In this document: in pieces, positions 11,226 through 23,900 of the stretch
Position numbering within the stretch: the first letter of the stretch is position 1
How the letters are laid out: every line of letters starts with the position of its first letter
From: Drosophila pseudoobscura
Taxonomy: Eukaryota > Arthropoda > Insecta > Diptera > Drosophilidae
Direction: 5' to 3'
Assembly: GCF_009870125.1 (NCBI RefSeq)
Contig: NC_046681.1
Span: 21,651,001 to 21,715,000 of the forward strand
DNA: 64,000 nt
Notes under the pieces: generated by a model
Database searches by the model: none
What the model saw: only the letters and a program-made list of their open reading frames with translations
Told to the model about the DNA's origin: nothing
Made by a program: the position numbers and the translations under genes

Positions 11226-14200
11226 TTACGTTACGTATTATATAACTATACAGACAACAGACAAAAGAAAGCACGTGCGACCGCTGTGCACACCTTGCTC
11301 TGCTTCGCCTTCGTCTTTGCCCAGAATAGGTTTTAGTTTGTAGTTCTCTCTCACTTATCTCAGCTCGATTTAGTTTAAAACCGACGTAAATTGTACAGAA
11401 CAAACCCCAAAAGCAACCTAAGCCCGGGAGGGCGGCCAATATAAACCCAATATATATCGTGTGTCTATATACATATATATATAAAGACGATTGATCGTTT
11501 GCTAATTGATAAGACGGTTATACAGATTTTAAATTATTGCAATTCAACCATATAAAAGTGTTTAAGAAACTGTGAAACAACATTTTACTCTTAAGATTTA
11601 AGATTTCTTCCACGTCTCTTTGGACCTATCGACCTATTGAAAGCAATTTTAATCTGCAATACTTGATAGATTTCTCGTTAAAGTTTAAATAAAAATGATA
11701 TGGGAGGAGCTCCATTGAGTGATTTAATTATGTGCAAAATAAGCTGATCTGGATCTGAGTCACCACACCATCCTTTCCATCAGTAGACCTCTTTTCCGGG
11801 AGACTTTCAGACATAACGAAACCCATATGCAAAGACTTTTAAAACCACACACATATTTTACAATTAACCTTTAAGTTTAGAGCGTTGCCTTAGCTTCTAT
11901 ATATGTATTTATATCGTTTGCTATCAATTTAGTTAAATGCGCCATTGCTTCTTAATTCTTAAGTCCCCCCCTAAGTACACTGTAAATAGTTGTATAATTA
12001 GTCCAAAAACAATACTGAATTCTTAACTTTGGGTCAAAGCCACAGTTGTGTATGCTATGCTCTTCACTAAATGTTTATCGTAATAATATTCATAATGGTA
12101 TATGCATATATATTTCACATTAATGTTTGATCATGAAAATCAACACACAAAAACAAAAGTAAAAAAAAATTGATATCGTTAAAAGAAATTGCAATAAAGT
12201 TTGATTTCTTTACTTAAATATTCACTGGAAACGGTGCAAGGACCCATAATCGGACTACAGTTTGCAGGACCCGACTTTACTTCAAAACCCTTTTGACTGA
12301 TTTTGGAACAATGTTCAAGCGTTACTTTTAGTCAATTTCATATTTAAAGTTTTTATTTGATTATTTTTTGTCGATGTGATCGAAAAATATTTTTCTAAGG
12401 CTCCCTTTTTGGTCTTTAATTGATACATGTTTGACCTTTAAGAACTACGACTGAAGTTTTCACAGATTACAATTTTTCAGATAGGTTTTTGATGTTTAAT
12501 CGATTTGCGACAGAATCCTTTAATAAATATCAAAAAACGACTGATATCTAATTCATGATGACCTTAGGCGTTGAATACTAAAAACTTAAAGTATTTACTT
12601 ATTTAATACCTTCTTTGAGTGCAATCGAATCTCTTTTGGACTGATACCCTATACTTCTTTACTTTCTTGTCAAGAACATAGATTCTTGATTAGCGATCAT
12701 CAAATTTGGAAATTCCAATCAATTATTTCATAATACCCGCAAAGACTGAAACTAATTTGTATAGCCCATTTTAAACTATGAACCTCAAACTATATCCTAA
12801 ATCGAGATAAAAAAGGTATTATGTATGATCTTTAAACTTAGGTTCTAACTCTAATTAAAAACTTAAAGAAATATGCATGATTTTTACGGAAAGTGTCTGT
12901 ACATAAGCTCTAAACTAAATTTTTTAATCTCAAAACATTAGTGAAGAGCATTCCATATACATATAAGAGTTCCTTTTGGACCTTAGAATTACGAACATAG
13001 TTATAGATATTATAGTTATAGTTTAAGTAAATGTTGAGTATTTAGTTGTATAAATACAAAAGTCAATGTGATATTCGAAAATTGAAACTATATCTTTGTA
13101 TCCTTTTCTTCGGCTTTTTATTGTTTTAGAGTTCATAGAGCGGTGGCTTAGTGACGGGAAACACAAACAGTTCCCATAGTTCGCATAGCATTTACAAATG
13201 ACTATGTTTAAATCAATTGATATTTGGTCGGTATCCTGCCAAAGGATCTAAGGCAGCGCTAGGGTCCTGTTTAAGGATCACTGTTTACCTGTTGACGTTT
13301 GCGGCTCTTAATCACTTCTGTTTGGAGGTCCGGCCCCTCTCTCGCTCTATCTTCTGTCGTGTCGGAAGTCGGAACTCATTAATCGTGTGCTGGTAAGTGA
13401 TGTTTTGACCTTTTCGTATGGTTAGTTTAGTGGGTGTGGCACACTCCGCTACTAAGCCGTGCCGCCTGAGAGCTCTCACGAATAACTAGGATACGCTCCT
13501 TGAGAGACGGGTTGTCTGTCGGCGATTTGGTAGAATAGACGATAAAGTGTGGCGAATGTTAACAAATGTTGCAAGACCGATGCGATCGCAAAGGATATGT
13601 CAATATACATACGAGTATACAATGGCTATAGGTTTTCCCCATGCCGATCTGAGGGTAAATCAAATGTAAAAGCTAAAATGAAAACAATCGGATGAGGAAC
13701 CGAGGTACCCTATCCAAAAATACAACCAGTATTTATCCTATTTCTCCCACAGATTGACCAAGGATTATTTTTATAAAAATAATATACATACATAATTTTA
13801 AAAAAAAATTCCACTGCACTCCACTATTACTATTTAATGATTACGTTATACACTTGTTTTTATATTGTATTTCTCGTATGTTCTTGTTTTCATAATAAGT
13901 TATATTTAAGTTAAAAATAACATGTTATCAAGTTAGTAATTAATTGTGGCTTGTGCTACGCTTTAAACTTATTGTTTGTTATTCTTCTTTTGTGATGACA
14001 ACAGCGCCTGTAGTTCATTCTATCTTTTCGACTAGGAGATCGGTGGAGTACAGGCACACGGGATTGGTGAACATTTTTTAAAGAATTTAAAATACTGAAG
14101 CACCCCTTGGTAAATTAGTAACAACTGAACGAAGATATCTTCATAAAATGAACTGAACTTGAAAAGGCAATCTTCCAAAAGGTTGTCTGCACATGAACAC

Positions 14201-14761
14201 GATGCTACGATGTCTAGAAGACATCCCCGTTTTTCGTGCAAGGATATGGCACTTAAACCTTGATAGGAGCCGATCCGCTCCGAAATGCAGAATGCGCTTT
14301 TGAAAGAACACATACAAACAAAATCTCGGGTAAATGTAGGGCATATTTTTGTTAAGTCAAGTCAAAGTTGAAAAACAGGCCAAAAATTAAATGGTTTGGA
14401 AGACCAGTATTTTTTTAGTGTTGATCAGAACTATTCGTTATGTAGTCTACAGTTTATTCTCCTTAACTAAAATTCAGATTATTTTTGAAAATAATTGATC
14501 AATTATTGAAAGCTCTGGAATATTATCTATTAGACTTTTGCCACCTCTTTTCGACTGAGGCCCCACTGTGCGGTGACAATGACGATCCAAATAATTTGTA
14601 TATAATAGAGAGATTTACTTGAAATTTGTACGTAGTTTTTATTATAAGGAATCTTTGAATTTTCGACACATTTTTGGTGCACATGACCATTCAAATTTCG
14701 AAAAATCCAAACTCCTTTAAAAACTGTACCTTCAAAGTCGTTTCAATTTTCAATTATTAAT
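11226..14761. other. 3' flank of RPRD2-like gene and AT-rich intergenic DNA
   Basis: The first kilobase is probably the 3'UTR of the upstream gene, with AATAAA near 11690 and 12193-12198. Beyond this the sequence is strongly AT-rich without a supported gene. A GC-richer patch at about 13130-13560 (containing a TCTCTCGCTCTATC block) may be an old repeat fragment. Frames near 14032-14344 on the minus strand lack any recognisable feature. Confidence 0.5.
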
Positions 14762-14922
14762 TTTTTATTAGCCAGCGCTCTAAAATTACAACTAAAATAA
14801 AAATAGTAAACGATCCTTAAAACTAACAGCCTTTATAAGTTTACACTAGGTTCAAATTGTTGCTACAACACCATCCCATCCCATCCCATTCCATCCGTAG
14901 AAGGATTTCCCGTGAAGAAAGA

Positions 14923-15543
14923 TCAATAGTCTCTTGAGAGCAGCGTGACCAGATCCCCGATATATGCCTGGGCCATTTGTAGCGTCTCGTATTTGGAGAG
15001 TCGTCGATCGTGTCCCAGAGATGGAACCACATCCCGCAGCTTGTCGAAGGCATCATTCAGGCTATTCATCCGACGGCGTTCCCGTGCATTCGCCGCCAAG
15101 CGACGCTTCTTAAGAACAGCCCCACTGCACACAGGAGACGAAGAAGATGATGATGATGAGGAGGACAATGATGAGGAGATGGAAGTGGAGAGCTTGCTTC
15201 CGTGTTGCTGATGCTGGTGCTTGGTCCAGTAATTGGAACTCCTTTGCTGGCATTTGCCCAAAGAATTCGCTTGATTCTGCTGATGCTGGTGCTCCTCGGC
15301 CTGGACAGAGAGCATGTGCTCTAGTCCCAGGACAGCAGGGGTTTCATAGTATAGCTGCTCCATGGAACAACTGTTGGTCTCATCCGAGAGACTGTCGCCG
15401 CTGCCACAGAGCTCCTGTTGGTACATGAACTGCTCCAACTGCTGAAAGGCATCCATGCCTTGAACTTGGACATGGGAATCCAAATCCGTATGGGATTCGC
15501 TTGGGTAGTAGAACTGCTCGATCAGATCGTTGTTGGTCAACAT
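14923..15543 (-). CDS. amos: Amos, atonal-family proneural bHLH factor
   Basis: Single-exon frame of 206 residues. The C-terminal ~60 residues are a complete bHLH domain: basic region [20 protein letters not shown], helix 1 [11 protein letters not shown], loop [10 protein letters not shown] and helix 2 [20 protein letters not shown], running to the stop as in D. melanogaster Amos. The N-terminus ([14 protein letters not shown], then [15 protein letters not shown]) also matches Amos rather than Ato or Cato. His/Gln and Ser tracts (residues ~90-135) make it slightly longer than the melanogaster protein. The family role is to bind E-boxes as a heterodimer with Daughterless and select precursors of olfactory sensilla and some multidendritic neurons. 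It stands alone, with several kilobases of non-coding DNA on both sides, as expected for a gene with large enhancers. Confidence 0.96.
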   Translation of the reverse strand: MLTNNDLIEQFYYPSESHTDLDSHVQVQGMDAFQQLEQFMYQQELCGSGDSLSDETNSCSMEQLYYETPAVLGLEHMLSVQAEEHQHQQNQANSLGKCQQRSSNYWTKHQHQQHGSKLSTSISSSLSSSSSSSSSSPVCSGAVLKKRRLAANARERRRMNSLNDAFDKLRDVVPSLGHDRRLSKYETLQMAQAYIGDLVTLLSRDY

Positions 15544-15563
15544 GTTGAAGGCCGAAGGATAAC

Positions 15564-15597
15564 TGAACAGACTGGGCTAGTCATACATCTTTATATA
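15564..15597 (-). promoter_or_regulatory. amos: amos core promoter: TATA box plus Initiator
   Basis: On the minus strand TATATAAA lies at 15597-15590 and TCAGTT, a match to the fly Initiator, at 15566-15561. If the A of TCA (15564) is +1, the TATA box begins at -33, which is standard spacing. The 5'UTR would then be about 20 nt before the ATG at 15543. Such a focused TATA/Inr promoter fits a tissue-specific developmental gene, unlike the DRE/Motif 1 promoters of the housekeeping genes in this window. Confidence 0.75.
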
Positions 15598-18500
15598 GCT
15601 GGGCAGAGTCGCTGGATCCGCTGCCCTTTTATGATTGGCTTAGGTTCTGGTTCAGGTAAACCTCCTGCTACCTGATTCGCTGTCCTGGCCTGATCCTCTT
15701 TTACCTGTAAGCAATCGGCAGAAAGTAGCTCAGTCCCAGAGCCAGAGCAAGAGCCCGTGCCCCAAATTGGCTTGCGGTCAAAAACGTTTAATTGCCCCTC
15801 GTCTACCTCCGATCGGATCGGATCAGGTCTAGATGGACACTCCTCGAGTGGCCTTTGCCGCTGCTTTGTTTGACCTGTCATTTGGCTACCGTCCGGTAAT
15901 CATACCTCTCTTTTGTAAGCTGAAATTGACGTTTTATAGTCCAAACAATTGTTGCCAAGGTCAAAATGCCAGCGCAAAATGTACAGCAGCAGACAGTGAG
16001 ATCAGAGCAGAGCAGAGCAGAGCAGAGCAGAGCATGGCTCCCAATGTGGGAATTATTTCCATAATTTTCGCATCGATCGGCTCGGTCTGCTGCCACTCCA
16101 CCCTATATATATATGTATATATATATATCCACATCCATATCTCCAGCTCCATTGCATGTCTGTGGTCTAGTAAGTGGTCGTTCCGTTTTGGCTTTCCAGC
16201 AGAACAAAGAAAAAGAATTTCGATGTGCGGTTTGCAACTTTCGATTTTAGTCGATTGTACTTTTATTATTGGGTCAAACGTAAATATCTTGCAAGTGGCT
16301 GACTGGCTGGGGCTTTCGCTGGAGGCCTCGAGGTGAGGCCTCCTTTCACATGAAAGGAGTTTGCGGGTAGGTATCAAGAAGTTTTCAAGTCTGCCACAAA
16401 GTCTGTTCTGCAGAATGCGCAATGTACATATCAACCCGAGGGGACTGACACTTTTGGAGACATTTCAGAAAAAATTTCCCATAAGAAAAGTACTCAGAAA
16501 ACTCTTTCATTTCATTTCATCATAGCATTAGCATTAATTAGAATTATAGTCCGAGCACAAGATCCTAAGCGGTTCATTTAAGGAATTAGTCGATCTAGAA
16601 AGAAAAAGGAACAACGGTATATATTTTCTAGGGGATCTAATAGAAATCCTGAAGCTTATGCGGCTCAAACCTTGATCAAGTTGTGTACAAAAAAGACAGC
16701 AAGCATTTTTCTTTTCATTTAAGAGAACCACCACATAGGGTGGGTTATAAAGAACCAACAGAGGGGCTAGATCGATACCCAATTTGTGTGGCAGTCCCTT
16801 CACTAAATTGTATCGATCTCTGAAATGTTTTATGTTTGAATTAAGTCTTTTAGATATATTCAGTCATGATTATTTTCTAAACCCATATTTTTTAATGAGC
16901 AACAACTACTAAGGCCGTTAGATCGCAGAGTGTATAGCCGGTACTCAAAAGGTACTCTACTCTTACCACATTTACCATTTAAATCGCTCTACTTTCCACA
17001 CCGTAATCAGACCTCGGGTCAGTCCGGCTCAAGCCCACTTTCAAGTGGCCGCAGCGAAAGGTTAATTAACTCAGAGCCACAGATGCACTCCACCCATCAA
17101 AAGAGGAAAATCAATTCAAACAGTTCGCTGAATTTCTATAGAAAACGGCCAAAACAATTGGGCAAACACTGGCTGAGGAGAAGCGCCAGGCATGGCTAAA
17201 TTGTACAAATGATCGACCAGTGCATGGACCCAGATATTTCACACAAATTGTCAAGAACAAAGCCGAGGGTGTGGGGGAGCTATGCCGACAAAAGGATCCG
17301 ACGTTTGATCTTAACGCTGGCCACTGACCATGATGATGATCGCTGATGGATCTGATCGATTGACTTTGTCAAGAGTGCCACGCGACCGCAGCTTAGTAGC
17401 AGATCCCGGTTCCCGATCCCAATCCCAGCTCAAGCATTATGCTGCAATATTCGGGAGAAAGGTTCGCGGATAGTCTAAAGATCGTCAACGCCCATGAAGA
17501 TCCAGATGATCCTGGCATTTCCTATTAGCATTTTGCGTGGACTACCTGAGAGGCATGCTCTTCTTTTCGGCTGTCAAAATAGCAACAATAGGTAGTAGTA
17601 AATGGTGGGCGGTTCTGGTTGAAAGTGGGAAACCTCTCTCTCTCTCTATCTCAAAGTCTATTCTTGGGCCAACAATAGGTCACCTGATGATAATCCTCTG
17701 GTCCGTCTGTTGGTTGCGTGTTTCATCTGGTTTGCTGTTCTTCTCTTCTCAGATTAATCGTTTTCGTTTTGCGGATTAGATGTTGGCGCTAAATTGCGAA
17801 AATACGATTAGAGGTGAGGTTCCAAAGTCAAGAGGAATTCCATGGGAACTTGTTGATCCTTCTTTGTTATAGAATCCCAAGACAATGGGATCGATCTGTG
17901 GCTGCTTTTTTTCCATTGTATTACCTCATGGAGAACCCATTCCATAGATTTCTGAGCCAAATTACCATGTAATAATCTGGAATTATGAATTATTATATTC
18001 GACTATTTGTTTGTTTCCAAATAAATTTTGTTGTGGTCACCCAGATGTGCATCCAGACTGCATGTCGGGACTGGGATTTAAAGAGTGGAGTGCTCTTTGG
18101 GACTGGAGTGGTACTCGTATAGAGAAAGGTACATTTGTATGGTAATTTTCTTGGCTCAAAGCAGGCGACAATTTCAACAAAACTCATGCCATAACTTAGG
18201 TCCAGTCCTACCCCCGACTCCTGGGGTAACCCTTAGACCCTCGCCCTCGACCCCTAGGTATAACCAACAAACAAAAAACTTGTCCGTTAGGCTGCCTCCC
18301 GATAGCGCCCCTGGAAAGTGTCAGGCAATTGCGTTCGTTTATGAGAATTTATTGACACTCGAGCGGTATCACGGGCTAACACAAACAGATCCTTGATCCT
18401 TGAAGGGCTGTGCGTGTGCGTGCGTATGTGCAGGTAATCAGTGCAGGGGTGTGCCCCGCCGACCTTCCTTGATGAGTATCATAAATTGTCATCACATAAA

Positions 18501-19736
18501 TAGTGCAACAACAGGATCGAGAGCGCATCGTGGTGACATTTATGACTCTATTGCCTCGACTGCTGTTGCGTGGCTCCTGCTGCTGGGCAATCAGTGTCCC
18601 ATTTTACACGCGACGACCCAGATCCGATCCCATATCTTAATAACCATTTAATGGTAGCGGTAAACGATGCACAAACAAAGTTCAAAGCGGATAAGAACTG
18701 CCTTCTCCGAACGGAAAGTGTTAATGGATGCAGTGATAAGGGAGTGCGAGCTGGAAGTAAGCATGTTCCAAATATCGTTGCAAACTCCGTTCCATTGATG
18801 AAAACAAGAAAAAACACTCCACTCAAAATACATATGTGGAGATCAAATTGGACTATATGCAACGGAAGTGCTTATATGTCTTACAGAAATCGTTTTGGGA
18901 AAATAGAATACCTATTTCGACACGATTTTATCAAATATGCAAAATTTATTATAGCAATATGTTCATTTCCCACGAAAATTTCACCTAGGCCAAAAGCCAT
19001 GAAGTGTCTTGGAATAGAATACAATAGCTTTACTGTGGAGTCAAACAGATCTGCGATAATCGAGGGTTCCGTCGGTTCGGGTGTCCCAATAAATGATCTT
19101 TGGAAAGCAGCCCACGCCTCGTTAATAAATATAGTAATATACTAATTAATATATTAATATATATATATATACAAATAAATTGTTTCGATTTCTGAAATGT
19201 TTTCTGTTTGAATTAGCACTAAATCAGAGCCAAAGATCCCTTGGATCCCACAGTGCATCAGCTTTATAGCCGGCATACAACTGAGGCAGACGGAAAAAAT
19301 ATCACCAAAAATAACGATCACTCAATTATGTACATAAATAAATATAGCTAATATTTTATTTAGATTATTGAAAAGAACTGAATACATTGAACGCTATGAT
19401 CGATAATAGTTTTGTAAAGCGGGGAAGGGAAAGGTGTAGGTAGTCTCACAGTTAAACGCTTCCAAAAAGTAGCACACACACACACACCCAAATACATTTA
19501 TCTAAAATAACAATCCATCAAAGTCCAAAACGAACTGTGAGCACCCTTTCATTCCCTTCCCCATTTAGTAGTTATCACTAGGTGCATAATGAAATCTTTA
19601 TGATTATAGCCACAATCTCGCGGCTGTGGCTCTCTAATACTTTTTTTTTTGCCTTTCGCGTATCTATTTGTCATGTAGTAGTAGAAGTAGAATTAGTATT
19701 TGTATTAGATAGTATATAACTCTTGAATCACAAAAA
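15598..19736. other. amos upstream region and intergenic DNA
   Basis: No supported gene. It is likely to contain amos enhancers. It holds a (CAGAG)n microsatellite at about 16003-16034, an AT dinucleotide stretch near 16100-16130, and patches of GC-rich unique sequence (17200-17450, 18170-18600) that may be regulatory. A plus-strand frame of 191 codons at 18570-19145 has no start context, splice signals or recognisable domain. The right end (19160-19700) is AT-rich with TTTATT (minus-strand AATAAA) near 19357 and may be 3'UTR of the minus-strand transporter. Confidence 0.5.
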
Positions 19737-20974
19737 TGTTAATATCGGGGTGGGGTTCGATTAGGAGGTGGATGAATGCAGGTTAAAACATGATACGTCT
19801 TGTCATAAAATTATATATAGTTGGCTGATATGATGATTGATTTTGATTCTGATCTCATGTGTGCCAGGGTGCTAGATGAGCGAATACACTATGTTATACG
19901 ATAGCTGCTAAAGCTTCAAACGCACATGGAGACACACAATAAGTGATAAATCGCCAGCCGCATATCAGCGACAGAGACAGCCCAGAGACACATCCAAGGA
20001 CAGTTGGGAGGGGGGGGTCGGTAGGGACAAGAGAACGGCAGCCGGCGTGTCGTCTAAATTGGTTCATTCCGGTTGCTTTGTTTATCACTTATGGAAATGC
20101 TTGCTACTCGCCTAGAGCCCAGAGAGCCTAGAGCGTTGTTGAGGTCACCGTACTGACGCCATGCACCAGAATTGTGGGCGGCAAATCGGCCGTCAGCTCC
20201 GTCAGCAGCTCCACATAGCTGGCACTGCGTTCCGCAAAATCTGTTGCCGAGAGCTTTGGTGGCGCTGCCAGATAGATGAACGATAGCGCCGTCTGATCCG
20301 AACGATCGCGTATAATTTGATTTGCCCTCTGCATATACAGGAGCGAGCGATTCATTGTTAATATCGGGGTGGGGTTCGATTAGGAGGTGGATGAATGCAG
20401 GTTAAAACATGATACGTCTTGTCATAAAATTATATATAGTTGGCTGATATGATGATTGATTTTGATTCTGATCTCATGTGTGCCAGGGTGCTAGATGAGC
20501 GAATACACTATGTTATACGATAGCTGCTAAAGCTTCAAACGCACATGGAGACACACAATAAGTGATAAATCGCCAGCCGCATATCAGCGACAGAGACAGC
20601 CCAGAGACACATCCAAGGACAGTTGGGAGGGGGGGGTCGGTAGGGACAAGAGAACGGCAGCCGGCGTGTCGTCTAAATTGGTTCATTCCGGTTGCTTTGT
20701 TTATCACTTATGGAAATGCTTGCTACTCGCCTAGAGCCCAGAGAGCCTAGAGCGTTGTTGAGGTCACCGTACTGACGCCATGCACCAGAATTGTGGGCGG
20801 CAAATCGGCCGTCAGCTCCGTCAGCAGCTCCACATAGCTGGCACTGCGTTCCGCAAAATCTGTTGCCGAGAGCTTTGGTGGCGCTGCCAGATAGATGAAC
20901 GATAGCGCCGTCTGATCCGAACGATCGCGTATAATTTGATTTGCCCTCTGCATATACAGGAGCGAGCGATTCAT
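19737..20974. repeat. Perfect 619-bp tandem duplication
   Basis: Copy A is 19737-20355 and copy B 20356-20974, with a constant offset of 619. I see no mismatch by eye between the copies. TGT is shared at both outer edges and at the junction (19737, 20356, 20975), so the breakpoints have 3 bp of microhomology. The unit contains the last 228 nt of the SLC12A9-like coding sequence including its stop, plus about 390 bp of 3' flank. Copy B is continuous with the gene; copy A lies downstream as a disconnected exon end (20128-20355). Confidence 0.9.
20128..20355 (-). pseudogene. Duplicated 3' exon end of the SLC12A9-like gene
   Basis: This 75-codon open stretch repeats exactly the last 75 codons of the transporter gene (20747-20974), starting at MNRSLLYMQRANQ and ending at TSTTL and the stop. 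It has no own promoter, start context or upstream exons, and lies in what should be the transporter's 3'UTR or just beyond it. It arises from the 619-bp tandem duplication and is not expected to be translated. Confidence 0.85.
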
Positions 20975-23900
20975 TGTCTCATCGCCATCGTCATCCTCCA
21001 GCAGGGCATTATCCGCCTGACCGGTGTACTGTTTGAGGGTCCGGGCATGACGTATGAAATCCGAGTCCCTACTCCATTCCTCAATCTCTATAATGTCAGC
21101 TGTGATTCGGAGTTCTTTGAGGGACTGTTGCAGCTTCATCTTGGAGAAGATTTCCATTTGAGGGGCCTGCGTGTCAAAGGTGCTAAGGAAAAACGGAAAA
21201 AATTGTAGGAAAATTCTATTTGGGATTTATCAATGGACCTACCCCACAGTGCGTTCTTCATTTGTCTCGCACAAAAAGATTCTCACACGAAGATGCTTCC
21301 ATTTGGCCAGCATTATCACGGCCAGCTGCATCATGAACAGAGAAACCATATCAAAGGGATCACCAGATGTCGGATTGAATATATTTATGGGCCACACATC
21401 AATGTATTTAACATGCTTGCTTCTGCAGAATATGAAACAGAACAGATAAAATTCCATAAAATTCCGATAAATAATATGCTTTCCACTCACATGGCTATAA
21501 AGTTCTTATCCAAACGCTGAAAGTTCCTGCACAGGCACAGATTCTTCTTCATGCGCAGCGTATCGCATAGGATCTGAACGTATTCCTGCACCTGGAAATG
21601 CTTTGGATCACCATCGCGTCGTATGGGAAAGTTCTGTATGTCGCCGCTGTTAAAGTCATCCGTTTTATAGGGGGAGGAACCGCTGTGAGAATGAAAAAAC
21701 CAAAAATTGATAATCAATTCTCATTTCAGCATTATTTTCACTTACTTTTGGAAGAAATCTTTGGGTGCTTCGTTATCATAGAAGCCCAGAATAATCGTAT
21801 TGGGTTTCATTGCACCAATTCCCGACAAACGAATCAAATGCTGCACGCCCTCGCGAATGCTGCGGCTCAGCGTGACCTCTGTGAAGGCCTTGACGCGCAT
21901 GTGATCTAGGAATGACCACCACTGCTGATTCTCCTCCACATCCTCGACGCTCTTAAAGTCACCCACTTTCACATGGCCAATGATGTAGAGGCCGCTCTTC
22001 TTGAGATCGTTGACAAAATCGACCAAAGGGCAGCAGGAACGTGGCGAAGAAACCAGGAGAAGTATTTGCGGACGCCAGAACTTGACATGATCCTTGCGCG
22101 GATCCAGCATGAGCAGATACTTGCGCACCTGATGGAACATCAAGGCCTGAGAGATGGACCCCCACTGTGCTGCCTGAGTGGCCGGTGAAAAGAGATGCAA
22201 AGCAATGACCAAAATCAGGCACAGAATGATGCAGGAGGAGGCATAGATCGGATTGATCACAAACATCATGATGAGTGTGCCCAGCAGACCCACAAGACAC
22301 GTGTGCCAGGTGAAGTACTTGAACAGAGGCCGGAAGTTTGGTGCACCCGTCAGCTCAATGCCCAAGCAGGCAAGATTGGTGGCCAGATACGAGAGCATGA
22401 ACAGCACCGAGTTGATCTGCGCGATGATGTTGAAGGAGCCAATCAGCAGGATGCACTCCACCATTACCCAACTGACAGCAACGGCGGCAATCGGATTTCC
22501 CTTCCACGTTCCATGCAGCACAAAGTTCAGCAGCGAGCCAAACACCTGATCCTTGGACAGGGCCTCCAGAATTCGGCTAGATCCAATCAGGTTGCTCAGT
22601 CCCGTCGAAAAGGTGGCCGTCAGTATGCCAATGGCCGTGAATGGTGGCCAGACATTGACGGGCATCAGGAAGAGGTAGTTATTCCTCATCGTCACGCCCG
22701 GTGTGGTGCAGCTCATCAGGAACGAGAGGATGATGTATGAGACGAAGGTAAATGCCACCGCCGATAGTGTGCCCCAGGGAATGCTCTTGGCGGGATTCTT
22801 CAGCTCCCCAGACATGTTCGCACCAGCCATGATGCCCGTCACGCCGGAGAACAGCACACCGAAGGTGGTGGCGAAGTCCACCATCTTGTTGTTCGATGTA
22901 TAATCGTGGCCATATTGCTCTCCCAGATTATCGCTCAGTGTGTTAGCACTCAGACCCGTATACGGTAGAAAGTGCGATGAAGTTTCATTATAATATGTAT
23001 TTTGCAAGGGCACCGGTATCTGCAATCACCAAAAACAAAAAAACTATCTAGGTTATCGCAAAAATCAGCTAATTAATACTATATGTTCTACACATGTATG
23101 CACATTTATATATATGTATATATAGTATATATAATACATTTGTAATCAGTCCCGCTCATCATCACTCTCTGACTCACAAGAATCGTCATTTCAATTTGCC
23201 TAAACCCTTGGGTCTTATCGTAGTTCTGTGGGTTTTTAGATATGCATTTGAAAGGGGAATTGTTTAATACAGCAAAACCCACAAAAACTGACCGGAAAGA
23301 TAAAAGCTGGCCAGAAAACGAGAAACGAGGAAACATGCGGACAAGTCGGTATATTGTTGCTTCTAACGATGTTTTAATGTGGGGAATTATGTGTATTTAC
23401 AGAAAAATATTAGACTGGGAAGATAAAAGCCGAGGGAATGCAACAAAAGACTGGATTCCTTTCGATTCATGTTAGGGTAGATATATGTATCTTTTGGTGA
23501 AAATGTGCTCTGTTCTTGAATAAACGGAATGGAGTGTTTTTCTATGATCTATTAATCGTTGAATAGCTATAACATATTATATCTATAAGAAAAGGCACAT
23601 GTTCCTTAAACGTTTTGGGTAACTACCCCGGGGTACAGATCTTTTTGGTGGCTTGACACGACCTTCGACAGCCTCGCACCGCAAAATAATGCTTCATCTG
23701 TGGTGTTCTTCAGTATTTATCGCCATAATATAAGCAGAAAAAGAGTTCCCAAGAAGCTAGAGTTCTTCAAGAATGCATACATCAATTCTAAGGACCAGAT
23801 GTGATTACTAATGGAATTCCTATGCATATGTAAATTTATATGTATACTCCAGGAGCTTTTTCATACATTTGTGGAGAACTACTTGATGAATCATACTATA

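Noticed and set aside
14032-14344. Minus-strand frames downstream of amos
   Set aside because: Overlapping frames in two phases, no start context or domain, and no link to amos, which is intronless.
16003-16034. CAGAG repeat as a possible CRISPR-like or regulatory array
   Set aside because: A simple five-base microsatellite without spacers.
18570-19145. 191-codon plus-strand frame upstream of the transporter gene
   Set aside because: No recognisable domain, poor start context, AT-rich composition and no splice or promoter support; it overlaps regions that look non-coding on both strands.
22195-22740. Long antisense frames opposite the SLC12A9-like exon 4
   Set aside because: They are mirror frames of a strongly supported coding exon, with repetitive Gln/His composition and no independent signals.
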